From contig JASJBF010000010.1 in NCBI GenBank assembly GCA_030066685.1, positions 164,158 through 228,157 on the forward strand: 64,000 nucleotides of DNA. Direction: 5' to 3'. The position numbers and the translations under genes were made by a program. Of this stretch, positions 34,071-44,029 are shown piece after piece. Under the pieces are notes generated by a model that was not told the DNA's origin, did not search any database, and was given only the letters and a program-made list of their open reading frames with translations. The DNA is from Kiloniellales bacterium. GTDB taxonomy: Bacteria > Pseudomonadota > Alphaproteobacteria > Kiloniellales > JAKSBE01. How positions within the stretch are numbered: the stretch's first letter is position 1; every line of letters begins with the position of its first letter.

Positions 34071-34839
34071 GGTGGCTCCGCGGGCTTTCCTTGCGGCGGC
34101 GCCACCAGCGGTCGCCCAGGAAGGCCAGGCTCCCGGCGATCAGCCCGGTCAGCAGCAGCGACCAGTCGGTCGCCACCAGGTAGAGCGACGGCCCGGCCAG
34201 CGCGCCCAGCACCAGGGCCAGCACCCGGGCGCGGCGTCGGGCGTCGGCGGCGAAGACCAGCATGAAGTAGATCGGATTGAGGAAGACCAGACCCAGGGTG
34301 ACCTCGGCCGGCACGGCCCCGGCCAGATAGTAGCCGCCGGCCGTGGTGAGAAGTGAGCTGCCCCAGATCACCACGACGAAGCCGAGGAAGTAGGGCAGCC
34401 GCGCCGGCGCTGGCAGCAGCGGCGCCTGGCGCATGGCTGCCGCCCAGCCGGTGACCGCGACGAAGTGGGCCGCCAGGTAGAGGGCGCCGCGGCCGCGGCA
34501 GGGCGCGCGCAGCAGCGGCATCAGGGAGACGGTCATCGGCAGCAGCCGGGCGTTGGTCAGCGCGACCGCGGCCAGGATTGCGGCCAGCGAGGCGCCGGCG
34601 GCGTAGAGCTCGACCATGGCGACCTGGCCGGGCAGGGCCCAGCCCAGTGCGGTCGAGAGCAGGCCGTGCCAGGGCGAGAGCCCGGCCTCGCGGACCAGAG
34701 CGCCGAAGCCCAGGAAGCTGGCGCCGAGCACGATGGCGGGTATGCCGAAGGCTTCGCGGGCGCCCTGCCGGGCCGCGGCCCGCCACACGGCCCGCTGCGC
34801 TGGGGACTCCTTATGGGGTGACGCGTCGTCCCCGGCCAA
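34063..34839 (-). CDS. azlC: AzlC family branched-chain amino acid exporter large subunit
   Basis: 258 residues from a TTG at 34839. Six to seven membrane helices with the AzlC landmarks FGIPAIVLGASFLGFGALVREAGLS, LPGQVAMVELYAAGASL, LTNARLLPMTVSLMPLLR and FLNPIYFMLVFAA. It pairs with AzlD to export branched-chain (or other) amino acids. The TTG has only a weak SD, but it lies 11 nt after the stop of the histidine kinase gene, so translation is probably coupled. The combination with a sensor kinase suggests the kinase may sense amino acid status, which is inference. Confidence 0.87.
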   Translation of the reverse strand: MAGDDASPHKESPAQRAVWRAAARQGAREAFGIPAIVLGASFLGFGALVREAGLSPWHGLLSTALGWALPGQVAMVELYAAGASLAAILAAVALTNARLLPMTVSLMPLLRAPCRGRGALYLAAHFVAVTGWAAAMRQAPLLPAPARLPYFLGFVVVIWGSSLLTTAGGYYLAGAVPAEVTLGLVFLNPIYFMLVFAADARRRARVLALVLGALAGPSLYLVATDWSLLLTGLIAGSLAFLGDRWWRRRKESPRSHHG

Positions 34840-34850
34840 GTCGACCGGTC

Positions 34851-36380
34851 TCAGACGCCGGCCGGCTTGGTCTCGACGACCCGGCTGCGCGGCAGGTGGA
34901 TCGTGACCTTGGTGCCCTTGCCGAGCTTGCTTTCCAGGGACAGGTTGCCGTCGTGCAGCTCGGTCAGGGCCTTGGCGATGGGCAGACCGAGGCCGGTGCC
35001 CTCGAACTTGCGCGCCAGGCGGTTGTCGACCTGGCGGAAGGGCGTGAGCGCGATCTCGCGGTCCTCCGAGGCGATGCCGATCCCGGTGTCGCGCACGCTG
35101 AAGACCATGCCGCCGTCCTCGCTGCGGCCCGCCCTGACTTCGATGCGGCCCTCCTCCGGGGTGAACTTGATCGCGTTGGTCAGTAGGTTGAGCAGGATCT
35201 GCTTCAGCTTGACCGCGTCGGCACGCAGCAGCGGCAAGCCGGGGTCGACCGCGATCTCCAGGTCGTGCCCGCTGGCATGCAGCCGGTCCTCGACCACGCG
35301 TAGGGCGGCGTGCAGCAGGTCCTCCGGCACGATGCGGCTCTCGTTGAGCACAACGTTGCCGGATTCCAGCCGGGTCACGTCGAGGATGTCGTTGATCAGG
35401 GCGAGCAGGTGGCGGCCGCTGTCCAGGATGTCGTCGACGTAGTTCTTGTAGCGGTCGATGCCGATCGGGCCGAAGACCTCCGACTTGATCAGCTCGGAGA
35501 AGCCGATCACGGCGTTCAGGGGCGTGCGCAGCTCGTGGCTGATGTTGGCCAGGAATTCGCTCTTGGCGCGGTTTGCCGCCTCGGCGGCATCGACCGCCCG
35601 GTGCAGCGCGATCTCGCGCGCGCGCAGCTCGGTGATGTCCTCGGCGGTGCCGCGATAGCCCTGGAACTCGCCGGTGTTCTGGCAGTAGATCGGCAGCCCG
35701 TTGAGCCGGAACAGGCGCAGGCCGCCGCTCTTGTGCGCCATCTCCATCTCCAGGCCGCGGAAAGGCGTCCGGGTCTTCCGGTCGAGCCGCTTCCGGCCGG
35801 GCTCCTTCGGCTGGCGCGCGATCCGGTCGAGCCGCCGGCCGATCATCTGCCGGGGATGGTGGCCGAGGATGTCGGTCACCCGCGCCGAGACGTAGACCAG
35901 CTTGAGGTCGCGGTCGGTCTCCCAGACCCAGTCTGAGACCAGGCGGGTCAGGTCCGAGAAGCGTTCCTCGGCCAGGGCCCGGGCGCGCTCGGCCTCGGCG
36001 ACCGCGCTGGCCGGCAGGTAGCGGCCGAGGACCGCCGCGACCTTGCCGCGGTTGTCGCGCAGCAGGCTGTACTCGACCTGGTAGGCTTCCTCGCGATCGT
36101 CGATGCTCAGGTTGATCTCGCGCAACAGCGGCGTCTCCAGCGACTGGAGGGTCGCCACGATCTCGGGGGTCGGCGCGCTTTCCCTGATCTCCTCAAGCGC
36201 CGGCTGGATGCGCCGGTAGGCGGCGTTGGCATAGGTCACCACGCCATCGGGGTCGGTGACGCAGTAGGGCGGTCCATTGTCCAGCAGCTCCTGCTGCAGC
36301 CGCGACAGTATCTCGCCGGGCAAGCCCGAGGCGGCGGCGGCTTCGATCACCCGCGTCCCCCTGGCACGCTTGAGGCGCAT
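34851..36380 (-). CDS. PAS-domain hybrid-less sensor histidine kinase
   Basis: 509 residues from the ATG at 36380. No membrane segment, so cytoplasmic. N-terminal PAS-like region (about 36-130, YCVTDPDGVVTYANAAYRRI), second PAS with PAC (about 140-255, VSDWVWETDRDLKLVYVS to YRGTAEDITELRARE), then the H-box FLANISHELRTPLNAVIGFSEL with phospho-acceptor His282. The ATPase part has the N-box LLNLLTNAIKFTPEEG, the G1 box VRDTGIGIA and the G2 box FEGTGLGLPIAKAL. No receiver domain and no response regulator gene next door, so the partner is unknown. It starts 11 nt after the DUF2336 stop and ends 11 nt before azlC. Confidence 0.93.
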   Translation of the reverse strand: MRLKRARGTRVIEAAAASGLPGEILSRLQQELLDNGPPYCVTDPDGVVTYANAAYRRIQPALEEIRESAPTPEIVATLQSLETPLLREINLSIDDREEAYQVEYSLLRDNRGKVAAVLGRYLPASAVAEAERARALAEERFSDLTRLVSDWVWETDRDLKLVYVSARVTDILGHHPRQMIGRRLDRIARQPKEPGRKRLDRKTRTPFRGLEMEMAHKSGGLRLFRLNGLPIYCQNTGEFQGYRGTAEDITELRAREIALHRAVDAAEAANRAKSEFLANISHELRTPLNAVIGFSELIKSEVFGPIGIDRYKNYVDDILDSGRHLLALINDILDVTRLESGNVVLNESRIVPEDLLHAALRVVEDRLHASGHDLEIAVDPGLPLLRADAVKLKQILLNLLTNAIKFTPEEGRIEVRAGRSEDGGMVFSVRDTGIGIASEDREIALTPFRQVDNRLARKFEGTGLGLPIAKALTELHDGNLSLESKLGKGTKVTIHLPRSRVVETKPAGV

Positions 36381-36391
36381 TGCCTGCCCCC

Positions 36392-37516
36392 TCAGACCTG
36401 GTCGATCGCGTCCTGGTAGGCCCAGTCGCGTTGCCACAAGCGCACTACGCGCTGTGCAGCATCCGGATCGATGCGGTCGAACAAAGCCATCACCTGAGCC
36501 ACCTCTTGCGGATCGGATACCTTTTCGCTCGGCCGGCCTTTCCGGCTCAAGAGAAAAAGCGATGCGAAGACCGGTTTTTCGATACCTGTTGCCCGGCAGA
36601 CGATCGCCAGGCTTCGGCCTCCCGGTTCGTATACTACCCTTTGGAGGCGCGGCCGCTCCAGCCCCGTCATTCGGCCCAGCACCGCCTCGAAAAGCGAGAC
36701 CTCGCCGTCCCGCAGCATGTGGATCAGGCTTTGGGGCGTGATCTGCGTTTCCGCGTCCAGCTGCGCGGCCAGGGCTTCGGCGGCGCCGCGCCTTTGCCCG
36801 CCGGGCGCATCTGACGGGACCGCATCCGGGCCCAGATGCCGCATCACCGCCAGCAGGAGGTCGTCCAGCATCACGGGATCGACCTCGAAGCGCTCCAGCA
36901 GATGGGATCTCAGCGCGGCGGCGACCCAAAGGTTGAGGCGCCTGGCCAACTCCGGGTTCAGGCTCTCGCGCTTGACCAGGGGTTCCTGATAGCTGTCGAC
37001 GCGGCGAGATTCCTCGACCAGGTAGTCCATCGTCGCCTCGGAGACCTTCGGGTTCGGGTCCTCGAGCAAGGCCTTGATCACGTCGGTGCCGTTGGCTTCG
37101 AGCAGGCCGTCGGCGACCTCGGCGGAGGCCATGCGGCGCATCGCGACGGCCAGCTGGTGCTGCAGCGTTCGGTGAACAACGATCTCGATCAGCTCGGGAT
37201 CCTTCAGCACCTCGGTCTTCATCAGGGCCGGCCGGACCAGCTCGGTCTCTTCGTTGGCCAGGTGGAGCAGAAGCTCCTGCGGCGCGTCGGACCGCTCGGC
37301 CAGCTGCGCCGCCAGATCGCGGCGCACGGCCGTCTCGACCTCGCGCAGCAGCTTGCCGAGAATGTCCGACATCAGGGCGCGCTCGCGTTCGGTCAGAACC
37401 TCCGGCCGTTCGCCGAAGAGGTCGGCGACCGTCGAGAGTAGAGCGCGCCGGCTGGCCGAGGAGATCTCCTGGGCCAGCCTCAACAGCTCCTTTTGATCCG
37501 ACTCCGGATCGACCAT
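36392..37516 (-). CDS. DUF2336 family protein
   Basis: 374 residues from the ATG at 37516; a GTG at 37534 would add six residues. It is all helical, without membrane segments. Conserved stretches of DUF2336 are visible: SRRALLSTVADLFGERPEVLTERERALMSDILGKLLREVE at the start, LAEALAQ-like ERSDAPQELLLHLANEETELVRPAL, then PNPKVSEATMDYLVEES and a C-terminal half rich in Arg/Glu. DUF2336 proteins form HEAT-like helical arrays and are frequent in Rhodospirillales and Caulobacter, function unknown. It is the first gene of the operon with the histidine kinase and azlCD, so a signalling role is possible. Confidence 0.85.
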   Translation of the reverse strand: MVDPESDQKELLRLAQEISSASRRALLSTVADLFGERPEVLTERERALMSDILGKLLREVETAVRRDLAAQLAERSDAPQELLLHLANEETELVRPALMKTEVLKDPELIEIVVHRTLQHQLAVAMRRMASAEVADGLLEANGTDVIKALLEDPNPKVSEATMDYLVEESRRVDSYQEPLVKRESLNPELARRLNLWVAAALRSHLLERFEVDPVMLDDLLLAVMRHLGPDAVPSDAPGGQRRGAAEALAAQLDAETQITPQSLIHMLRDGEVSLFEAVLGRMTGLERPRLQRVVYEPGGRSLAIVCRATGIEKPVFASLFLLSRKGRPSEKVSDPQEVAQVMALFDRIDPDAAQRVVRLWQRDWAYQDAIDQV

Positions 37517-38065
37517 CGGGCGACGTTCCTGCACTGCGCACCCGACGGGAAGCCTATGTCGTGCGTGGCCCCGCCTTCATCTGCCGCTCGGAGACGTGAT
37601 GTTGCCGATCTCCGAAAGAAGGGGGGCCTGGCCCACCCGTGCCTCTTGGATGCAGAATAATTCCGCAAGTTTATGGTTAACGTTTCATAAACGACTTTGA
37701 CAAAGTTATTCTTACCACTGGAACTAATCCATCGCACCCACAAATTGGATTTGCGAAGACAAGAATAGCCTTGCATTTCTGCTGGGATTCTTTGGCACCT
37801 ATTCCTACGACCCACCGGCGCGGCTGCGCCAGGGTCCGGGGCGTTCTGGGAAGACACCACAACACGCCGGGAATGTGGCCGATTTGCGGATGCGTCTTGC
37901 ACCAGGCCTTTGCGAACGTCTTTCCCGCCCGACCCCGAGTCTCCGAAGGACAGGTCTCCGGATGAGGTAAGGCAGACACAGGTTAGTACGGAAGGGTCGG
38001 GCTGCAAAGCGTGCCGGCCTGGCGGCGGCTTGCCGAGCGTCGCGACCTTGGTCCAGAGTAAGGCC
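37517..38065. other. 549-nt divergent region with AT-rich centre
   Basis: It lies between the DUF2336 gene (minus) and the NUDIX gene (plus). The stretch 37655-37760 is markedly AT-richer and includes a CTTTGACAAAG palindrome (37695-37705) and GTTAAC. It probably holds both promoters, but no -35/-10 pair is convincing. Open frames here are not supported. Confidence 0.4.
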
Positions 38066-38635
38066 ATGACAGAGTCCAAAAGCCTGCCGGAGCCCGGTGA
38101 GCGGGGCGGCGCCGGCTTCGAACGCCGGGTGCCGCCCGGCGACGACCACGAACGCCTGGTCTGCCGCGATTGCGGCTTCATCGCCTACGAGAATCCCAAG
38201 GTCGTGGTCGGCGCGGTGATCAGCCGCGGCGACCGGATCCTGCTGTGCCGGCGCGCGATCGAGCCGCGCAAGGGCCTCTGGACCCTCCCGGCGGGTTACC
38301 TCGAGCTCGGCGAATCGGCGGACGAGGGGGCCCGGCGCGAGGCCTGGGAGGAAGCCCGCGCCGAGATCGAGATCGATCAGCTGCTCGCCGTCTACGCGAT
38401 CCGTCGGATCAGCCAGATCCAGCTGATCTACCGGGCCCGTCTGGTCTCGGACGCGATCGCCGCCGGTCCGGAATCCGAGGAGGTCGGTCTCTTCGACTGG
38501 GAGGAGATCCCCTGGCAGGAGATTGCCTTTCCCAGCGTCCACTGGGCGCTTCGGGATCATCACCGCCTGCGCGACGCCACCGCCTTCCCGCCGCGGAGCA
38601 ACCCCGCGGAGGCGGGCGGCGCCGATCTCCTGTGA
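38066..38635 (+). CDS. NUDIX hydrolase with N-terminal zinc-ribbon remnant
   Basis: 189 residues from the ATG at 38066. Residues 29-45 (RLVCRDCGFIAYENPKVVVG) look like the end of the zinc-ribbon found in ADP-ribose/NADH-type NUDIX proteins, though only one C-x2-C pair is present. The NUDIX box runs 77-99: G77, E83, R91-E92, E95-E96 are all in place; the final Gly position is Arg. It should hydrolyse a nucleoside diphosphate linked to another moiety in a Mg-dependent way, with ADP-ribose or NADH likely by the N-terminus. A longer in-frame start at 37910 lacks an SD and homology. It is convergent with the small membrane gene. Confidence 0.88.
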   Translation: MTESKSLPEPGERGGAGFERRVPPGDDHERLVCRDCGFIAYENPKVVVGAVISRGDRILLCRRAIEPRKGLWTLPAGYLELGESADEGARREAWEEARAEIEIDQLLAVYAIRRISQIQLIYRARLVSDAIAAGPESEEVGLFDWEEIPWQEIAFPSVHWALRDHHRLRDATAFPPRSNPAEAGGADLL

Positions 38636-38645
38636 GGCAGGCGGT

Positions 38646-38891
38646 TTAGTCCTCGGCGCGCACGACGTTGATCAGCACCCAGATCATGACCACGCCGATC
38701 ACCATGAGGATCATCAGGTTGGCGCCGAAGTGTTCCTGCGCCTGGGCGTCGGCCATCATGTCGAGGGCCATGGTGAAGAAGACTCCGACGTTGAGGGCCA
38801 GCAGGGCGGTGATGAACCGCTCCCGGGCCAGCCGCCTGACAACGCGGCGGCCGAAGGACGTCTCGTCGGGTTGCACGCTGTCGTCGGCCAC
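38646..38891 (-). CDS. Small hypothetical inner-membrane protein
   Basis: 81 residues with two hydrophobic helices (ITALLALNVGVFFTMALDMM and ILMVIGVVMIWVLINVV) separated by a short loop, and a charged N-terminus (FGRRVVRRLARERF) expected inside. No family recognised. It converges with the NUDIX gene with 10 nt between stops, and coding strand composition fits the neighbours. It is likely real because of the clean two-helix topology, but a function cannot be given. Confidence 0.55.
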   Translation of the reverse strand: MADDSVQPDETSFGRRVVRRLARERFITALLALNVGVFFTMALDMMADAQAQEHFGANLMILMVIGVVMIWVLINVVRAED

Positions 38892-39094
38892 GGTCGCGGG
38901 TCTCCCGCCCCCTCGCGGGAGGCACTGTTTTGGCGACCGGGATCCTAGGCCCTCAAGCTTACCGAAAGCCTAAACGGGCTCGCCGCCCGGCGCCGCCCGG
39001 GCTTCGCCGTGGAAGGGTTTTGGTAATCTTGCCGGTGTATTCAGGATTCCCCTTCCCAGGCGACTTGGCCGAGGGAGCAAACGGTGGCGGAGCG

Positions 39095-39499
39095 ATGAGC
39101 GAGAACGAACTGACCGTGATCGGCGATTGGCCGGAGCTCTCCGGGCAGGTACTGGACCAAGTTCTTTGCCAGGAGTTCTGGTGCGAAGGCAAGCTTGAGG
39201 AGCCGGCCTACGCGGTCGGCCTCGTGGTCGCCGGCGAGGCCTATCGCCTGAGGTTGAACGCCGGGACCATCTTCCTGCGCAAGGGCGAGCGCCTCGACGC
39301 GCTGCCCAACCAGCCCGACGGCATGATCCAGTACAAGGTCGTCGACCTCAGCGAGAACGAGGGCCTCGGCGGCGCGACCATCACCGGCTTCGAGAAGCGC
39401 GCCCTGCCCAGCGGCACCGAGGTTGCGATCACCTTCGACGACGGCCGACGGCTCGCCTTCGTCAACCAGGACGAAGTCACCTCCTACCAGCTCTCCTGA
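39095..39499 (+). CDS. Hypothetical protein, 134 residues
   Basis: Starts at the ATG at 39095. No signal or membrane segment. It is a beta-rich acidic sequence with segments EFWCEGKLEEPAYAVGLVVAGEAYRLRLNAGTIFL, DGMIQYKVVDLSENEG and EVAITFDDGRRLAFVNQDEV, suggesting a small barrel-like fold. I do not recognise the family. It is convergent with the EamA transporter gene (9 nt between stops). Codon use matches the surrounding genes, so it is probably a native cytoplasmic protein of unknown role. Confidence 0.6.
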   Translation: MSENELTVIGDWPELSGQVLDQVLCQEFWCEGKLEEPAYAVGLVVAGEAYRLRLNAGTIFLRKGERLDALPNQPDGMIQYKVVDLSENEGLGGATITGFEKRALPSGTEVAITFDDGRRLAFVNQDEVTSYQLS

Positions 39500-39508
39500 G
39501 GCCCGGAT

Positions 39509-40384
39509 CTAGAACCCGCCGGTCTCCAGCAGGACCGCGCCGGCCGCGACCACCGCGGCGGCGGCGATTCGCTTGCGGCCGAAGGGCTCGCGCAGCAGGC
39601 GCGTGCCGATGAGCGCGGCGATCACCACCGAGGTCTCGCGCAGCGCCACGACGTGCGCCATGGGCGCCACGCTCATCGCCCAGATGACGATGCCGTAGGC
39701 CAGGCCGGACAGCAGGCTGCCGATGGCTCCGGCCTTGAGGTGCGGCTTGAAGGCCGCGACCACCCGCCCGCGCCGGCGCCACACAGCGAAGGCGGTCAGC
39801 GGCACCGCCTCCAGCGCGAAGAGCCAGAGAATATAGGACAGGGCGTGGCCGGACTCGCGCACCCCCAGGCCGTCGACCAGGCTGTAGCTGGCGATGGTCG
39901 CTCCGGTGAGGAGCGCGAAGCCGATGGCCTTGGCCTCGCGGCCGTCGCCCTGCCCGCTGGCCCGCCGCAACTGCGCCGGCAGGCCGGTCAGCGAGACGAT
40001 GCCCAGCGAGACCGTGAAGACCCCCAGAAGCTCGGCCGCGCTCAGCGCCTCTCCAGCCAGGACCCAGGCGCCCAGGGCGACCAGCGCCGGCGCCGAGCCG
40101 CGGGCGATGGGATAGACCTGCGACAGGTCGCCGTGGCGATAGGCGCCGATCACCCCGGCGTAGTAGAGGAAGTGGATCGCTGCCGAGAGCCCGAGGTAGG
40201 GCCAGCTCGCCGGCGCCGGCAGCGGCAGGAAGAACAGCAGCGGCATGGCCAGGTAGCCGTGGACGCAGATCACGAGGGTCTGCATGACCAGCTTGTCCTC
40301 GCCCGCCTTGACCAGGGCGTTCCAGCTGGCGTGCAGCACCGCCGCCAGCAGGACCAGCAAGAGGACTCCTGCTTCCATCACCAT
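39509..40384 (-). CDS. EamA/DMT-superfamily transporter
   Basis: 291 residues from the ATG at 40384 (a second ATG at 40378 is equally possible). Ten membrane helices in two EamA-type halves: HASWNALVKAGEDKLVMQTL near the start, GVIGAYRHGDLSQVYPIARGSAPALVAL closing helix 3-4, and ALRETSVVIAALIGTRLLREPFGRKRIAAAAVVAAGAVLL at the end, which is the classic DMT closing signature. Such proteins export or import small metabolites such as amino acids and bases; the substrate is unknown. It is transcribed away from the 40637 gene and convergent with the 39095 gene. Confidence 0.88.
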   Translation of the reverse strand: MVMEAGVLLLVLLAAVLHASWNALVKAGEDKLVMQTLVICVHGYLAMPLLFFLPLPAPASWPYLGLSAAIHFLYYAGVIGAYRHGDLSQVYPIARGSAPALVALGAWVLAGEALSAAELLGVFTVSLGIVSLTGLPAQLRRASGQGDGREAKAIGFALLTGATIASYSLVDGLGVRESGHALSYILWLFALEAVPLTAFAVWRRRGRVVAAFKPHLKAGAIGSLLSGLAYGIVIWAMSVAPMAHVVALRETSVVIAALIGTRLLREPFGRKRIAAAAVVAAGAVLLETGGF

Positions 40385-40636
40385 CAAGAGGCGCTTTCTC
40401 GAAACCGGGCGGCGCAGCGCGCCCGTCTCAAATCGGTAACCAAAGGCCCGCGGATTAGAGCGGCTTGCCGGGGCCGCGTCCACCGCCACGCGCGCTGGGT
40501 TGTCCTGCTTCCGCTGCAGACCTGCCGTCCCGGCCTGCAGCAGCCGTAGAGGGAATCGAAAGCTCTCTCTGGCAGGCTGCCGGGTTCTTCGTCGCCTTGG
40601 CGGACCGGCGGCGGCGGATACTGGAGGGCGAAGGAC

Positions 40637-41293
40637 ATGTCGGTAATGGATGGGCTGTCGGGCCGTGGCGGCGCCGAGGCGCCGGCGGCGGACTCACCCT
40701 TCGATGCCTTCTGGCAATGGTTCCGGTCGGCGGAGGCGCGCCTGCGTGAAGCCCACGGCGGCGGAACGGCCAAGCTCGAAGCCGCGGTCAACGAGATCGG
40801 CGACCGCCTGCGCCGGGTCCATCCCGAGCTCTGCTTCGAATACGGCCAGGCCGACGACGGGGTCTACGAGCTGATCCTCTCGGCCGGCGGCATCCGCAGC
40901 CTCTTCCCCGCCGTCGCCGCCCTCAGGCAGGCCGCGCCCGAGGTGCCGGGCTGGCGGATCGTCGCCTTCCGGCCGCGCAAGGCTGCCTGCGCCCGGGTCC
41001 AGCTCGGCGAGGCCGTGCTCGAGCCCGAGGGCCTCTGGTACCGCCTCATGCCGGACACCGACCACGCCGACCTCGACCTCTTCGTCGCCGGCCTGACACC
41101 GGAGACCCTGGAAGGCCTCGGTGGCGCCGCCTTCCTGATGCTCGACGCGGCGCTCGGCGAATACGACGTCGCCACCCGAATCGGCGCCATCGACTTCGAC
41201 GCCCTGCCCGAAGACCCGGCCGGCCTCGACCTCAAGCCAATCGGGGCCCTCCGCGCCGACTTCGACGCCCTCTTCCCGCAGACCAAGCAGTAG
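40637..41293 (+). CDS. Hypothetical cytoplasmic protein, 218 residues
   Basis: ATG at 40637 preceded by GGAGGGCGAAGG; a second ATG at 40646 is possible. No signal peptide. N-terminal half helical (FDAFWQWFRSAEARLREAH and a LEAAVNEIGDRLRRVHPELCFEYGQ segment), followed by alternating strands (VYELILSAGG, WRIVAFRPRKAA, LWYRLMPDTDHADLDLFVAGLT) and a C-terminal helix. The repeating F-x-x-W and HPELxFE spellings look like a conserved family, but I cannot name it with certainty. It is followed 82 nt later by a DUF6717-type gene in the same direction; cotranscription is plausible. Confidence 0.65.
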   Translation: MSVMDGLSGRGGAEAPAADSPFDAFWQWFRSAEARLREAHGGGTAKLEAAVNEIGDRLRRVHPELCFEYGQADDGVYELILSAGGIRSLFPAVAALRQAAPEVPGWRIVAFRPRKAACARVQLGEAVLEPEGLWYRLMPDTDHADLDLFVAGLTPETLEGLGGAAFLMLDAALGEYDVATRIGAIDFDALPEDPAGLDLKPIGALRADFDALFPQTKQ

Positions 41294-41375
41294 CTCGCAC
41301 TGCCGGATCTCGCCGGCCCGCGGCGGTCCTGCTAGGGTCTGGCGATCGGACCTTGACGGTGAGCGGCCGAGACAG

Positions 41376-41723
41376 ATGAACGTCCTCCGCGCCATCCATC
41401 CCTACAAGCACGAAGGCCTCTGGGTCTTCGACGACGAGGCGGTCGGGCTCGACAAGGAGCCCTTCGTCTCCGGCGCCGACGAGGTCATCGACGCCATGGT
41501 CGCCGGCATTCCCGAGGCTGCGGCCGGTTTCACGCTGATCTTCTCGGACCGGCCCTTCCCGGGCCACCAGGCGGTCTTCGAGCGCCGCCGCGAGGAGTTC
41601 GGCGGCTGGTGGTACCACAGCGCCGCCCTCGACAAGGAAGGCTGGCTCTGCCCGGCCCTCTTCAAGTACTTCGAGGCCGCCCCGGAAAAGCTCTACGCCC
41701 AGTTCAAGGCGAAGGCGGGTTAA
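41376..41723 (+). CDS. DUF6717-like small protein
   Basis: 115 residues. Opens with AIHPYKHEGLWVFDDEAVGLDKEPFVSGADEVID, then GFTLIFSDRPFPGHQ and GGWWYHSAALDKEGWLCPALFKYFEAAPEKLY. The Trp/Tyr/Phe density and the PYKHEG and WLCPALFKYF blocks fit the small DUF6717 family as I remember it; no biochemical role is known. No membrane segment or signal. It converges with ftsY, with only 5 nt between the stop codons. Confidence 0.7.
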   Translation: MNVLRAIHPYKHEGLWVFDDEAVGLDKEPFVSGADEVIDAMVAGIPEAAAGFTLIFSDRPFPGHQAVFERRREEFGGWWYHSAALDKEGWLCPALFKYFEAAPEKLYAQFKAKAG

Positions 41724-41728
41724 TCGTC

Positions 41729-42669
<941 letters not shown>

Positions 42670-42673
<4 letters not shown>

Positions 42674-43944
42674 GCGCCGGCGCCGACCAGCCGGCCGTCC
42701 TCCACCGCGGTGAGGCGCAGGGTCTGGATCTCGCCGGGCGTACCGCCCTCCAGGGCGACCGGCGCGAAGTGTTCGCTGCGGCCGAAACCCAGCTTCTCGA
42801 CCAGGACCTTCGCCGTCGTGCCGACCGTCATTTCCAGAAAGCGCGCGACCGCCTGCTCCCCCGCGGCGCGCAGCCGGGCGGCGCGCTCCTTGCGCAGCGG
42901 CTTGGCGACCGCCGGCATGCGCGCCGCCGGCGTCCCGGGGCGCTCCGAATAGGGGAAAACGTGCAAGTAGGTCAGGCCGCTCTCCGCGACGATGTCCAGG
43001 GTGTTTTGGAACATCGCCTCGGTCTCGGTCGGAAAACCGGCGATGATGTCGGCGCCGAAGACCACATCGGACCGCGCGGCCCTGGCCCGGCGGCAGGTCT
43101 CGATGACGTCGGCGCGCAGGTGGCGCCGCTTCATGCGCTTCAGGATCAGGTCGTCGCCCGACTGCAGGGAGAGGTGCAGGTGCGGCATGAAGCGCGGCTC
43201 CTCGGCCAGCAGGCGGAAGACCTCGTCGTCCAGCTCGACCGGGTCGACCGACGACAGGCGCAGGCGCGGCAGCTCCGGCACCTGGGCGAGCAGGCGGCGG
43301 ACGGTCCGGCCCAGGCTGGGCCGGCCCGGCAGGTCCTTGCCGTAGTCGGTGACGTCGACCCCGGTCAGCACGACCTCGGCAACCCCGGCCTCGGCCAGGG
43401 CGCGGACCTGGGTCACGATCTCGCCCAGGGGGACCGAGCGGCTGGGGCCGCGGCCGAAGGGGATGATGCAGAAGGTGCAGCGATGGTCGCAGCCCTGCTG
43501 GACCTGGATGAAGGCCCGGGTCCTCGCCTCGAAGCCCTGGATCAGATGGGCCGCGGTCTCCCGCGCTTCCATGATGTCGTTGACCCGAACGCGGGCGGTA
43601 TCGCCGGGCCGGAAGCTCTCGGCCCGCAGCTTCTCCTCGTTGCCCAGCACCTGGTCGACCTCGGCCATGGCGGCATAGGCCGCGGGGTCGATCTGCGCAG
43701 CGCAGCCGGTGACGATGATCCGGGCCTCGGGCCGTTGGCGCCGCGCCTTGCGGATCGCCTGGCGGCACTGCCGCTCGGCCTCCGCCGTCACCGCGCAGGT
43801 GTTGACGATCACCGCGTCGCCCAGCTCCGCCGCCCGGGCATGCCCCCGCATCACCTCGGACTCGTAGGCGTTCAGCCGGCAGCCGAAGGTCAGGATCTCG
43901 GTGTCCTGGCGGCGGGCAGTGGTCTTGGTCACGGCGGTCGTCAT
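42670..43944 (-). CDS. mtaB: tRNA t6A37 methylthiotransferase MtaB
   Basis: 424 residues from the ATG at 43944. Methylthiotransferase layout: UPF0004 domain with Cys22 ([10 protein letters not shown]), Cys50 (NTCAVT) and Cys81 (TGCAAQ); radical-SAM domain with C152-x3-C156-x2-C159 in [10 protein letters not shown]-terminal TRAM-like domain. The GCRLNAYES opening separates MtaB from MiaB and RimO. It adds a methylthio group to t6A37 of ANN-decoding tRNAs with two Fe-S clusters. It is coupled to ftsY by a 4-nt overlap. Its usual partner dapF is present but one gene away. Confidence 0.95.
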
Positions 43945-44029
43945 CTGCGGGTTATAAGGTGGCAATATCCGGCTGTCCACAAGGGCTGCCGGACTGGGAA
44001 GCGGGCTAGCGGACGGGTCGGGCGCGAGC

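Noticed and set aside
37683..37697. Possible CtrA site (TTAA-N7-TAAA) before the DUF2336 gene
   Set aside because: One mismatch in the second half-site and no second copy; chance occurrence in an AT-rich patch cannot be excluded.
37480..38181. Minus- and plus-strand frames across the DUF2336/NUDIX gap
   Set aside because: They cross the AT-rich promoter-like zone, lack RBS and run into both real genes in wrong frames.
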